Notes: generated by a model not told the origin, from the letters alone. DNA of 23,908 nucleotides from JAFTYO01 sp045644765 (GCA_045644765.1 JAZRHM010000018.1:1-23908); one strand, 5' to 3'. Positions 15,766-23,430 are shown, counted from the first letter of the stretch. A program made the numbers and translations.

Positions 15766-16551
15766 ATGGAAGAAAGAATTAATATAGCAGAAGTTTTATC
15801 ATGGTATATTGAAGCGGGGGTTGATGCAATCTGCGAAGATGTGTGTTGCCTTAAAAATGATAGTAATGATACCAACAAAAATATTGTCTCTCCAGTTAAA
15901 ACGGTTGAACAAAGACCTGCTATTACAAATTTATCACAAACAACAAATGCTGCTTGCAAAAATGCAAGAGATTTGTGTGTTAAAGCTACAAATTTAATTG
16001 AGCTTGAAAATATGGTAAAGAATTTTGAAGGTTGTGCCTTAAAACTTACGGCAAAATCAACAGTGTTTGGATATGGAGCACAGGATGCTTCTGTTATGAT
16101 TATAGGTGAAGCACCAGGTGCGGATGAAGATAGATTGGGACAACCTTTTGTAGGTAAAAGCGGTCATTTGTTGGATAAAATGTTAAAAAGTATCAATATC
16201 AAAAGAGAAGAAGTTTATATAACAAATATTTTACCTTGGAGGCCGCCGGGAAACAGAACCCCGACAGATGGGGAAATTGCTGTATGTTTACCATTTTTAA
16301 AACGGCAAATAGATTTAATTAAACCAAAAATTATTTTGCTTCTTGGCGGAAGTGCTGCAAACTCGGTTTTAGATAATAACGAGCCGATCTCAAGATTAAG
16401 AGGCCGGTGGTTGGAGTATGTTGCTTCATCAAAAGAAAAAATACCGGCTTTAGCAACATTTCATCCTGCCTTTTTGTTAAGGAACAGTGCACAAAAAGCA
16501 AAAGCATGGTCAGATTTTTTAAGGTTATTTAAAAAATTAAAGGAAAATTAA
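15766..16551 (+). CDS. Uracil-DNA glycosylase, family 4-like
   Basis: It should remove uracil from DNA to start base-excision repair. The 261-residue product has the family-4 motifs GEAPGADEDRLGQPFVG (114-130), ILPWRPPGNRTPT (155-167) and the HPAFLLR motif (233-239). The N-terminal 80 residues are a variable extension beginning with an EVLSWYIEAGVDAI helix. In classical family 4 four cysteines bind a 4Fe-4S cluster: here Cys90 and Cys174 fit two of them, but the partner three residues before Cys90 is Phe87 and the one in the KCRPPGNR motif is Trp158. The cluster is therefore probably absent. The start is ATG 15766. Confidence 0.85.
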   Translation: MEERINIAEVLSWYIEAGVDAICEDVCCLKNDSNDTNKNIVSPVKTVEQRPAITNLSQTTNAACKNARDLCVKATNLIELENMVKNFEGCALKLTAKSTVFGYGAQDASVMIIGEAPGADEDRLGQPFVGKSGHLLDKMLKSINIKREEVYITNILPWRPPGNRTPTDGEIAVCLPFLKRQIDLIKPKIILLLGGSAANSVLDNNEPISRLRGRWLEYVASSKEKIPALATFHPAFLLRNSAQKAKAWSDFLRLFKKLKEN

Positions 16552-16605
16552 ATAAAAGAGATTTATAATAGGCTAAAATTAAATTGTTTTTTTAAGGGGA
16601 TTAAA

Positions 16606-17340
16606 ATGAAAATTGTTAAAACAGCATTAATGTTAGCGTGTGCTTCAATAATAACTACAGCACAAGCACAAACTCCGGAGTCAACATCTAAACCCCGTGC
16701 AGTGTTATTCAAACTGCATGATATTAAACCAGTTATGAACACTGAAGGTATGGTTACGCACTGCGATTTTATGGCTACATTTTATAATCGCACAGAAGAT
16801 GGTTTACGCCCGGCAAAATTAGAATTGGGATGGACCGATTCTGTAACTGAAAAATATCAAATCGATGAAGAAGTGACGGAAGAACCTCAAAATAAGGTGT
16901 TTAATAATTATCGTAATAATGCCAAACAGGTAAAATTAGGTGATGTTACAACAGTTGTAGATATGCCTGCGTTGGGATCTTATAAACAAGTTTCCGTTAA
17001 GGCTACGGTTGAAACTGAAAAATGTTTCTTGCTTCTTGATAACTTGAACTTTCGTGTAGAAAGTTGTGATTTAGTAGGTAAAGAGACACAAGAAAAAACA
17101 ACAAGCAGACGTCGTTTAAATTCAAAAAGTACTGCTTCAACAGAATGCTCTAATTTATTTGAGTATATAGATTCTAAAAATCCGGAATATTATGACGAAT
17201 TTAAGAATATTTCATATTCCGAACAAGAACGTTTAACGCTTGATGATAGACAACAAGATGTTGAAGGTATTGAGAAGACATATAATACTGTAGTTGAAAA
17301 CTTCAAAAAAGCAGAAGAAATTATTAATAAAATTCAATAA
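16606..17340 (+). CDS. Secreted Cys-containing protein A, unknown function
   Basis: The 244-residue product has a signal peptide (residues 1-21, TAQA then Q). The mature part has Cys53 in GMVTHCDFMATFYN, a beta-rich middle, then Cys140 and Cys154 exactly 14 residues apart (CFLLLDNLNFRVESC), Cys181, and a charged helix at the C-terminus (about 205-243). No named family is recognised. ATG 16606 has AGGGGA (16595-16600) 5 nt upstream. Its stop overlaps the start of the next gene by one base (TAATG), and the two products look like distant paralogs. Confidence 0.8.
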   Translation: MKIVKTALMLACASIITTAQAQTPESTSKPRAVLFKLHDIKPVMNTEGMVTHCDFMATFYNRTEDGLRPAKLELGWTDSVTEKYQIDEEVTEEPQNKVFNNYRNNAKQVKLGDVTTVVDMPALGSYKQVSVKATVETEKCFLLLDNLNFRVESCDLVGKETQEKTTSRRRLNSKSTASTECSNLFEYIDSKNPEYYDEFKNISYSEQERLTLDDRQQDVEGIEKTYNTVVENFKKAEEIINKIQ

Positions 17341-17993
17341 TGGATAAGATAATGCAAAAACAATACTTCATTAAATGTAAAATTAATCTGATCAATGTGT
17401 TTATATTGATGTTGATTGTTTTTGCATTTTTTATCAGCAATGTAAACGCTCAGATGTTTGATGATGACAATGTGACTCAAGATGTGGCTCAAGATGCGAC
17501 TCAAGTAGAGGAAACTGTCGCTCCTGAGAAAAAAGATCTTCAACAAAAATCATCCACGGTTACCATACCCACAAAACGTAGGATGCCATCACGCTTAGTT
17601 AAAAATAAAACTGCCGGAAATAAAAAAGTGGCGGTTAAAGAGGTTCAAGAAGCTAATTTGATTGATCCTAATGAAAAGATCTATATGTATATGCGTGATT
17701 TTAAAATATCGCACAGTATAAATGGTATGATAAGCTGTAGTATGCGTTTTTATTTGTATTCTAAAGTTAAAGAAAAGATAAATAATGTATCATATAGGTT
17801 AAAATGGCCAAAAATTGAAACTCCTTTAAGTTTTAGTAATGTGGAAACCGAAACTCCTATATATAAAGATTATACTTTGTTGGGAGATGGGTGCTATGAT
17901 TTGGATGCTGCTCCGAATATTATAGTTAACAGATGCAGAATAAAAGGACGTACGCAGCAACACTGCTCTTCCATAATTCAATGGACCAAATAG
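17340..17993 (+). CDS. Secreted Cys-containing protein B, paralog-like
   Basis: The 217-residue product has a signal peptide ending at about residue 37 (SNVNA then Q), a polar region with repeated TQDVAQDATQ and basic stretches (about 40-105), then a domain resembling protein A: GMISCSMRFYLYSKVKEKINNVSYRLKW, then Cys185 and Cys199 with the same 14-residue spacing, and Cys209. It starts by a one-base stop/start overlap with the upstream gene and has no ribosome site of its own, so its translation is coupled. It lacks the C-terminal helix of protein A. Function unknown. Confidence 0.8.
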   Translation: MDKIMQKQYFIKCKINLINVFILMLIVFAFFISNVNAQMFDDDNVTQDVAQDATQVEETVAPEKKDLQQKSSTVTIPTKRRMPSRLVKNKTAGNKKVAVKEVQEANLIDPNEKIYMYMRDFKISHSINGMISCSMRFYLYSKVKEKINNVSYRLKWPKIETPLSFSNVETETPIYKDYTLLGDGCYDLDAAPNIIVNRCRIKGRTQQHCSSIIQWTK

Positions 17994-18020
17994 GTTTGAT
18001 AAAAATATATTAAGTATTTC

Positions 18021-18049
18021 TTGCAAAATCAGAAAAATTTTGATACACT
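18021..18049 (+). promoter_or_regulatory. Promoter candidate before small membrane protein
   Basis: TTGCAA (18021-18026) and TACACT (18044-18049) are 17 nt apart. An inverted repeat, ACACTAA (18045-18051) with TTAGTGT (18065-18071), covers the -10 region, which suggests an operator or a 5' hairpin. Confidence 0.4.
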
Positions 18050-18128
18050 AAAAATGAAAAAAAATTAGTGTGGTTGTTTTTATGTCTTTCTTTGTAGAGT
18101 TCTTACCGCACTGCAAAATTTAATTGTT

Positions 18129-18413
18129 ATGTTTTGGAAATTGTTACTAATTGCGGCTTTCATCGGGATGTTGAAACCGCTTGTAGAACTTCTGTTAGAT
18201 AAAGTTGGTGATGGTCTTGCTTGGCTTTTATCTTTTGTTATCATGGGATTATTCTTTGGAATAATTTTAGCAGGAGTTATGATTATCGGAGAATTTATGT
18301 GCATTTTTGACAGTATGTATATCTTCGGTATTCATCCGTTCTGGATTGGCTTAGGCGCCGGTACATTATGGAGTGTGATTTCGAGATTGATTTTTTGGAT
18401 TAGAACCCGTTAA
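18129..18413 (+). CDS. Small three-helix membrane protein
   Basis: The 94-residue product has three hydrophobic segments (about residues 3-22, 28-54 and 68-90) with few charges between them, ending in an Arg-rich tail. No signal peptide or catalytic motif is seen and no family is recognised. No Shine-Dalgarno precedes ATG 18129. A 13-codon frame (ATG 18082, MSFFVEFLPHCKI) stops 5 nt before it and could deliver ribosomes to it. It lies between the secreted pair and tolQ and is followed by a terminator. Confidence 0.65.
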   Translation: MFWKLLLIAAFIGMLKPLVELLLDKVGDGLAWLLSFVIMGLFFGIILAGVMIIGEFMCIFDSMYIFGIHPFWIGLGAGTLWSVISRLIFWIRTR

Positions 18414-18432
18414 TCAATTGGAAGGTAAGATT

Positions 18433-18477
18433 AAGTCTCGTTATTTCTTTTTATAAGAAAAGCGAGGCTTTTTTTAT
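18433..18477 (+). terminator. Terminator after the small membrane protein gene
   Basis: AAGTCTCG (18433-18440) pairs with CGAGGCTT (18463-18470) with one T-G pair; inside it TTTCTT and AAGAAA pair; a T-run follows. It separates this gene from tolQ. Confidence 0.75.
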
Positions 18478-18565
18478 TTAAAAAATGTAAAGTTTAATCG
18501 AAAATTTAACATTTTATGATATCAGAGTGGAAAATTATGTAATTAAAATCAAAAAAGGGCAAAAA

Positions 18566-19315
18566 ATGGAAACTCAAGAACTTGTAGATGTAGCTGTTAA
18601 TACTGCAAACCAGATGTCAATGTGGGATTTGGTTTGGGCATCTGATACGGTAACAAAAATTGTTATGATTGGTCTCATTGCAGCTTCTGTTTGGTCATGG
18701 ACCATTATTTTTGAAAAAATATCAACATTAAGAAATGTTAAAAAAACTTCCAAAAAATTTGAAGAAGCCTTTTGGTCAGGTGGTTCTCTTGACAGATTGT
18801 ATGATGCAATAGGCAATAATCCCAGAGATCCTATGTCTGCCATGTTTATGGCAGCAATGAAAGAATGGCGTCGTTCAAATCTTATGAAATCGAAAACAGA
18901 CAGAAGCTTAAGAGGTGTTACGTTACAACAACGTATCGAAAAAGCAATGATGGTAACAATGGATAAAGAATTAGATGATTTAGACAATCGTCTAGGTTTT
19001 TTAGCTTCAACCGGGTCAGTTGCTCCGTTAGTCGGACTTTTCGGTACCGTATGGGGAATTATTAATAGCTTTAATGCAATTGCTGCTACACAAAGTAATT
19101 CGTTATCTGCTATGGCTCCCGGTATTGCTGAAGCTTTGTTTACAACAGCATTTGGTCTTATTGCGGCAATTCCGGCAGTGGTTGCTTATAATATGATAAC
19201 CTCTGATATTGACAGATATGCTAAAAGGCTTGAGAATTTTATTGCTGAATTTTCAACCATTTTATCTCGAGAAATTGATGATAGCACGATAAAAGCTGAA
19301 ATTGCGGGAGAATAA
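18566..19315 (+). CDS. tolQ: TolQ, Tol-Pal motor protein
   Basis: TolQ forms the proton-driven inner-membrane motor with TolR; the motor drives TolA and supports outer-membrane invagination at division. From ATG 18566 the product is 249 residues: a first membrane segment (about 32-48, with SVWSWTIIFEK), a large cytoplasmic loop (about 50-145), a second segment with GSVAPLVGLFGTVWGIINSF and a third with ALFTTAFGLIAAIPAVVAY. The reading frame extends to GTG 18527, but I take ATG 18566: it gives the family N-terminus and length, and GGG lies 7 nt upstream. tolR begins 2 nt after the stop. No ybgC gene precedes it. Confidence 0.93.
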   Translation: METQELVDVAVNTANQMSMWDLVWASDTVTKIVMIGLIAASVWSWTIIFEKISTLRNVKKTSKKFEEAFWSGGSLDRLYDAIGNNPRDPMSAMFMAAMKEWRRSNLMKSKTDRSLRGVTLQQRIEKAMMVTMDKELDDLDNRLGFLASTGSVAPLVGLFGTVWGIINSFNAIAATQSNSLSAMAPGIAEALFTTAFGLIAAIPAVVAYNMITSDIDRYAKRLENFIAEFSTILSREIDDSTIKAEIAGE

Positions 19316-19317
19316 TA

Positions 19318-19755
19318 ATGTTTAACAATTCATATCATAGGACTTCTTCAAGGCGAACGTCTCGTCGTAATTCAGATGTGAATATTACAAATCTTATGGA
19401 TGTGATGATGGTGTTGTTGGTTGTTTTTATGGTTGCAGCTCCTTTAATGACCTCGGGTATTGCTTTGGATTTACCGAAAGTTGGTGGCAAAGCTTTAGAA
19501 GGTAAAGAGACATCAATAAACATAAGTGTTGATAAAGAAGGTTACTATTATATCGGTAAAAAAGAAATTCCTGCTGATAAAATTGTGGCAAAAGTTAAAG
19601 CGATTCGCGGCGAAAATACTCAAGCGTCTGTTACAATTTCAGGAGATACTTCTTCTGAGTATGGTAGGGTTATAAATCTTATGGCGATGTTAAAAGAAGC
19701 CGGTTTTGAAAAAGTTGGCCTTAAAACAGAAGCCCGTCCTCTGAAAAAGGAATAA
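19318..19755 (+). CDS. tolR: TolR, Tol-Pal motor protein
   Basis: TolR is the ExbD/TolR partner of TolQ. The 145-residue product has a basic N-terminus (SSRRTSRRNS), one membrane helix with the proton-carrying Asp28 in NITNLMDVMMVLLVVFMV, and a periplasmic domain (about 45-145) ending with a family-typical GxxxVGLKTEARPL stretch. It follows tolQ by 2 nt and precedes tolA by 9 nt, so all three should share one transcript. All key features of a working TolR are present. Confidence 0.95.
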   Translation: MFNNSYHRTSSRRTSRRNSDVNITNLMDVMMVLLVVFMVAAPLMTSGIALDLPKVGGKALEGKETSINISVDKEGYYYIGKKEIPADKIVAKVKAIRGENTQASVTISGDTSSEYGRVINLMAMLKEAGFEKVGLKTEARPLKKE

Positions 19756-19764
19756 TAAAAAGTT

Positions 19765-20754
19765 ATGAATCGCTATCTTTATAGATCAATCGGATTACAT
19801 ATAGCAGCATTTTTAATTTTAGTGCTTGATTTACCTTGGTTTTTTAACCCCGAAATTACAATGGGGCAAGCTCCGATAATTGTTGATTTAAAAGATATAA
19901 AACTTGCAGAAATGACGAATCTTCCGCCTAAAGCTGTGTTTGGTGAAGAAGAAAAGAAAGCAACAACACAAAAAAAAGAAAAACAAAACACTCAAAATTG
20001 GACAAGAGAAGAAAAAAAATCTGAACCGGAACCTGAGGAGCTTAAAACTGAAGAACCTAAAAAAGATTTTGTGGATACAGAGCCGGAAGTTACCAAAAAA
20101 GAGAAACAGCCGGAAAAACCAAAACCGAAACCTGCTCCGAAACCGGTACCAAAACCAGTGAGAAAACCTGCTCCAAAACCTCAACCTAAGCCAAAACCCA
20201 AACCTCAGAATAAGACACCTGAGGTTAAAAAGCCTGCACCTAAAAAAAAGGAAACTCCTAAAACAATTGCCAATCCGCTGAAAAGTTTAATGGATTCGGT
20301 TAGCTCTTTAGAAAAAGAAATAGGTAAATCAGCAGCGCCTGCTGTCATAAAAACCGGAACTCAGGTAAACAATATGGGAGTTGAGGGAGGTTCGTCAGGT
20401 TCTTATTTTAGCGAACTTACAATATCTGAAACAGATGCAATTGCCGGAAAATTAAGAGAATGTTGGAATCTTGATCCGGGGGTGCGTGGTATTGAAAATA
20501 TGATAATTGAAATCAGGGCGTTTTTAAATAAAGACGGCTCAATTAAAAATGTTGAAATATTAGATAAATCTCGCTTAAATTCAGATCCTCATTTTAGAGC
20601 AATCGCTGAAAGTGCGAGAAGGGCAGTGTATAGTTGCTCTAATAAAAATGGTGTTAATATTTATAAGCTTTTTCCTGATAAATATGCCGATAAATATGAT
20701 ATGTGGAATACTATAAAACTTAGATTTAATCCTATGGATGCGAGTATAAAATAA
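19765..20754 (+). CDS. tolA: TolA, envelope-spanning Tol protein
   Basis: TolA links the TolQR motor to the outer membrane. The 329-residue product has an N-terminal membrane helix (about 8-26) with Ser8 and His12 in SIGLHIAAF, matching the SxxxH motif used to contact TolQ. Residues about 55-165 are Lys/Glu/Pro-rich, and around 115-155 there is a long run of Pro-Lys repeats, more like a TonB linker than the alanine-lysine helix of E. coli TolA. The C-terminal globular domain (about 205-325) contains ECWNLDPGVRG and RRAVYSC, whose cysteines may form a disulfide. It is last in tolQRA; tolB and pal do not follow here. Confidence 0.92.
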   Translation: MNRYLYRSIGLHIAAFLILVLDLPWFFNPEITMGQAPIIVDLKDIKLAEMTNLPPKAVFGEEEKKATTQKKEKQNTQNWTREEKKSEPEPEELKTEEPKKDFVDTEPEVTKKEKQPEKPKPKPAPKPVPKPVRKPAPKPQPKPKPKPQNKTPEVKKPAPKKKETPKTIANPLKSLMDSVSSLEKEIGKSAAPAVIKTGTQVNNMGVEGGSSGSYFSELTISETDAIAGKLRECWNLDPGVRGIENMIIEIRAFLNKDGSIKNVEILDKSRLNSDPHFRAIAESARRAVYSCSNKNGVNIYKLFPDKYADKYDMWNTIKLRFNPMDASIK

Positions 20755-20801
20755 ACCCTCAATAAAACTAAATTTTGAGTTATAATTTAAATTGAGGGTT
20801 T
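20753..20801. terminator. Bidirectional terminator between tolA and infC
   Basis: AAACCCTCAAT (20753-20763) pairs with ATTGAGGGTTT (20791-20801) around a 27-nt loop and is followed by T on both sides. It overlaps the tolA stop codon and can also end infC on the minus strand. Confidence 0.8.
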
Positions 20802-20815
20802 TTATACATTAAGCT

Positions 20816-21349
20816 TTACATTGGAGATATTAACATCATCATTTGTCGACCTTCAAGCTTTGGTGCGGAATCGACTTTTCCGATAGTATCTAAATCTTCA
20901 ACGATCCTGTTTAAAATATCTTTTCCCATATCATTTGCACTCATTTCACGACCTTTAAAACGCATGGTGAACTTTACTTTATCGCCTTGAGCTAAAAATT
21001 TCTTAGCTTGTTTAATTTTTACTTCGTAATCGTGAATATCAATAACGGGACGCAATTTTAATTCTTTAATATTGACAACTTTTTGATTTTTCTTTGCTTC
21101 ATTTTTGCGTTTTTGAACTTCATATTTATATTTGCCGTAGTCCAACACTTTACAAACAGGCGGAATTGCTTGTGGTGAAATTTCAATTAAATCAAGGCCT
21201 GCATTATCTGCAATTTTTAATGCCTCCGATATAGAAACAATACCTCTGTTTTCTCCATTTTCATCAATCAAACGAACTTCTTTTACCTTAATGGCTTCGT
21301 TAATGCGCGGTCCGTCATCAGTACGTACTGACGCATTGTTATTTTCAAT
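20816..21349 (-). CDS. infC: Translation initiation factor IF-3
   Basis: IF3 binds the 30S subunit, keeps subunits apart and rejects wrong start codons. The reading frame gives an N-terminus with GPRINEAIKVKEVRLIDENG, the IF3 core pattern, and a C-terminal domain with KFTMRFKGREM. The first ATG/GTG/TTG-type codon in frame is TTG 21271, which would remove about 26 residues of the conserved N-domain. The only start with a ribosome site (AAGGAGG, 21367-21361) is AUU at 21349 (11 nt) or AUA at 21355 (5 nt). I annotate AUU, which gives 177 residues and is the classical infC start; AUA gives 179. rpmI and rplT do not follow. Confidence 0.92.
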   Translation of the reverse strand: MENNNASVRTDDGPRINEAIKVKEVRLIDENGENRGIVSISEALKIADNAGLDLIEISPQAIPPVCKVLDYGKYKYEVQKRKNEAKKNQKVVNIKELKLRPVIDIHDYEVKIKQAKKFLAQGDKVKFTMRFKGREMSANDMGKDILNRIVEDLDTIGKVDSAPKLEGRQMMMLISPM

Positions 21350-21383
21350 AGCTATTGTAACCTCCTTAAAATATTAAAACATA

Positions 21384-21414
21384 ATTATAATACTCAACAA
21401 TTATAAATTATCAA
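21384..21414 (-). promoter_or_regulatory. Candidate infC promoter
   Basis: On the minus strand, TTGATA (21414-21409) and a perfect TATAAT (21389-21384) are 19 nt apart, a long but usable spacer. They lie about 17 nt before the AAGGAGG of infC. Confidence 0.4.
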
Positions 21415-21508
21415 GTAAAATTCGTATGTATATGAAAAAAATAAAATGAACTTTTCAAAATTTAAAATCGTTATGTTTATTGTCAGAAAAAATAAAAAGG
21501 AGTAAAAA

Positions 21509-21874
21509 ATGAAAAAATTATTTATATTTGCCGTAGCCTTTATAATGTATTCAAATACGTCAAACGCTGAAAGTGTTATAGTAATTGGAGAAGACGGAGT
21601 CGTAAAACAGCAAATTTATACTTTTAATGATTCTAACATTAATACGCAGCAATATCCCCAAGTAAGTGTGGTAAGAGAAACACCGAAAGTTACAAATTCA
21701 TATTATTATGATAATATTTCTACAGGTGAAGCTATCGCTGCAGGAATAACAACGGCTGTGGTAGGCGCTTTACTGTTTGATGGATTTAAGATACATCATC
21801 ATAATAAACATAAACCGATTCGTGTTCATAAAAACAAATTCAAATCTAAACACAAACCTCATAAAAAAAGATAA
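21509..21874 (+). CDS. Small secreted protein with basic, His-rich tail
   Basis: The 121-residue product has a signal peptide (about residues 1-20, SNA then E), a polar middle, a hydrophobic Gly/Ala stretch (about 72-90, GEAIAAGITTAVVGALLF) that may be a membrane or glycine-zipper segment, and a tail rich in His and Lys (HHHNKHKP then KNKFKSKHKPHKKR). The His tail could bind metal or a negatively charged polymer; this is inference. ATG 21509 has AAAAAGGAG 6 nt upstream. It diverges from infC and converges on the triple-module gene. No family is recognised. Confidence 0.75.
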   Translation: MKKLFIFAVAFIMYSNTSNAESVIVIGEDGVVKQQIYTFNDSNINTQQYPQVSVVRETPKVTNSYYYDNISTGEAIAAGITTAVVGALLFDGFKIHHHNKHKPIRVHKNKFKSKHKPHKKR

Positions 21875-21906
21875 TGTTATTTTTAAAACAATGCAAAATT
21901 TTAGTA

Positions 21907-21940
21907 AAAAACAGGTTTATCAAATGGTAAACCTGTTTTT
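21907..21940. terminator. Bidirectional terminator
   Basis: AAAAACAGGTTTA (21907-21919) pairs with TAAACCTGTTTTT (21928-21940) around 8 nt, a 13-bp stem with A and T tails. It separates the convergent secreted-protein gene and the triple-module gene. Confidence 0.9.
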
Positions 21941-21968
21941 AGTATGTGCAAAAAATTAAAATAATATT

Positions 21969-23279
21969 TTATTTATTCTCTGCAATATAAAATTTATGAT
22001 ATTCTTTTTTCAACACATCGTCCATATTTTGATTTTGATGCAATTTTTTTTTATTTTGCTCAATAAAAATACCTCTTCTGGATTCTTGTTCGGTTAGCTT
22101 TGATATTTGTTCCCAATTAGAAAGTCCGGCTATTTTAGCCACGGCTTCTAAAGCTTGATAATGAGGAATCTTGAAAAGTTTTTTAATTTTTTTTGCCTTT
22201 TGTTTCAGCATTTCGGAGAAAATGGTGTTAGCGCTCTTTTGTAAATTTAATAAACGTTTATAAATTTGTTCAATATAATATTCCGGCACTTTTTCTTCTT
22301 TAAAAGTAAGATTCGTAAAACATTTTTGCAAAAATACTTTGGGAGAATAAGTTTTAGAGTAAATAAGTGTGCCATCGGAAAAAAGCACATATTTTTCTTT
22401 ATCGGGAGATGTGGTAATCTCACTTCCTTCAGAAGGGATTGTTATGCTTATGCAAGTTCTGTTTTTAAGTAAATTATCAATATGAAGATTCATTTTGTCT
22501 ATATCTTCTTCAGGAATATTTTGTTTCGGTCTCAATTCTTGAACATCTTTTTTGGAAATATACCAATTGTATTCTTTGGCTTTTTGATAAATGGCTTCTA
22601 TATAGGCATGAGGAATATACTCATATTGAGATAAAACGTAATGAGGATTATCTTCCTTGAAATTGTAATGATTTAACGTGCCGAATATATTTCGATTATT
22701 AGTTTTTTCTTCTGATAAAAGAACTCTTCCGTTTGCAAATACAGCCATATAATCACGATACATAGGATCTAAATTTTCGTTTTTTGAAGCAGTAAGACAT
22801 TCATTGTCGTTGGCAAACAAATTTTGCACAAAAACTTTAATATCGGGTAATGGTTCAATTAATAAATCCTCTTGATACGGATAATATGTAGAAGCAATGT
22901 CTGAAATTTTATGAAGAAAAGTATTGTAGTGCATACATTCTGTTTCATTTTGCGGTTGGTAAACTTCTTTAATTTCAAATCCGTTGAGTTTTATAGCTCT
23001 TTTGATATTATTTATTTTCTTTTGAGACATCGTAGATAAAATTAAAACGCCGTTTGAAAAAAAGTGAAAATTTTTATTAAAAGATTCTTGTGGCATGAGA
23101 GCTGTTTTAGATTTTATTACTGCTTTTTTTCCGGTTTGTTTTTCAAACTCGTATTTTTTATTTTTCATATATAACCAAGTATCTAATGTTTGCACAAAGG
23201 GCGTAAAAGTTAAACATTTGCCGTTAGCAAACAACTCTTTAATGGTATCGGGGGATAAATCAAAATTAGTATCAGTCAT
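21969..23279 (-). CDS. Triple-module protein of unknown function
   Basis: The 436-residue product has no signal peptide. It holds three copies of one module. Copy starts: LFANGKCLT (16-24), LFANDNECLT (154-163) and LLKNRTCIS (270-278). Each copy later has a strand-like motif: FFSNGVLILS (73-82), VFANGRVLLS (180-189) and VLFSDGTLIYS (298-308). Copies 2 and 3 also share IPHAYIEAIY (222-231) and VPEYYIEQIY (331-340). The C-terminus has IPHYQALEAVAKIAGLSNWEQI (371-392), close to an AQALEAIARLxGFxNW-type helical motif seen in several unrelated bacterial proteins. The frame opens at 23312 but ATG 23279 has AGGAG 8 nt upstream. Function unknown. Confidence 0.75.
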   Translation of the reverse strand: MTDTNFDLSPDTIKELFANGKCLTFTPFVQTLDTWLYMKNKKYEFEKQTGKKAVIKSKTALMPQESFNKNFHFFSNGVLILSTMSQKKINNIKRAIKLNGFEIKEVYQPQNETECMHYNTFLHKISDIASTYYPYQEDLLIEPLPDIKVFVQNLFANDNECLTASKNENLDPMYRDYMAVFANGRVLLSEEKTNNRNIFGTLNHYNFKEDNPHYVLSQYEYIPHAYIEAIYQKAKEYNWYISKKDVQELRPKQNIPEEDIDKMNLHIDNLLKNRTCISITIPSEGSEITTSPDKEKYVLFSDGTLIYSKTYSPKVFLQKCFTNLTFKEEKVPEYYIEQIYKRLLNLQKSANTIFSEMLKQKAKKIKKLFKIPHYQALEAVAKIAGLSNWEQISKLTEQESRRGIFIEQNKKKLHQNQNMDDVLKKEYHKFYIAENK

Positions 23280-23313
23280 AACACAAACTCCTATAGTGAG
23301 AACATATATCAAT

Positions 23314-23412
23314 GGCGCCTGCCAACCAAAAGTTCTCCTAAAAGGTGTTTATGTAAAAATAAAATCAACAATTGTCCCGTCCGGGTTCGCCTAAAGGCAG
23401 GCAACAAGCGCC
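23314..23412 (-). promoter_or_regulatory. Structured leader element, possible cis-regulatory RNA
   Basis: On the minus strand, GGC (23412-23410) and GCC (23316-23314) pair, and GCCTGCC (23402-23396) with GGCAGGC (23323-23317), with a 7-nt bulge on one side. The enclosed part holds CCCG-GA-CGGG (23386-23377) and two related motifs, CCTTTAGGCGAAC and CCTTTTAGGAGAAC. It lies between a promoter and the triple-module start at 23279. It matches no riboswitch that I can name. Confidence 0.55.
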
Positions 23413-23430
23413 AACTAACGCTTTATAAAA

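Noticed and set aside
17463..17510. Short repeats in secreted protein B
   Set aside because: These 9-12 nt near-repeats (encoding TQDVAQDATQ) are in-frame low-complexity sequence and not a separate element.
19888..20184. Frames over the tolA linker on both strands
   Set aside because: Low-complexity Lys/Pro codons give long open shadow frames; tolA is the real gene.
23314..23412. Possible integron attC, guanidine riboswitch or SRP RNA
   Set aside because: The stem is long and palindromic, but the attC core sites, the ACGR loops of guanidine-II and the SRP core GGAAGGAAGCAG are not present.
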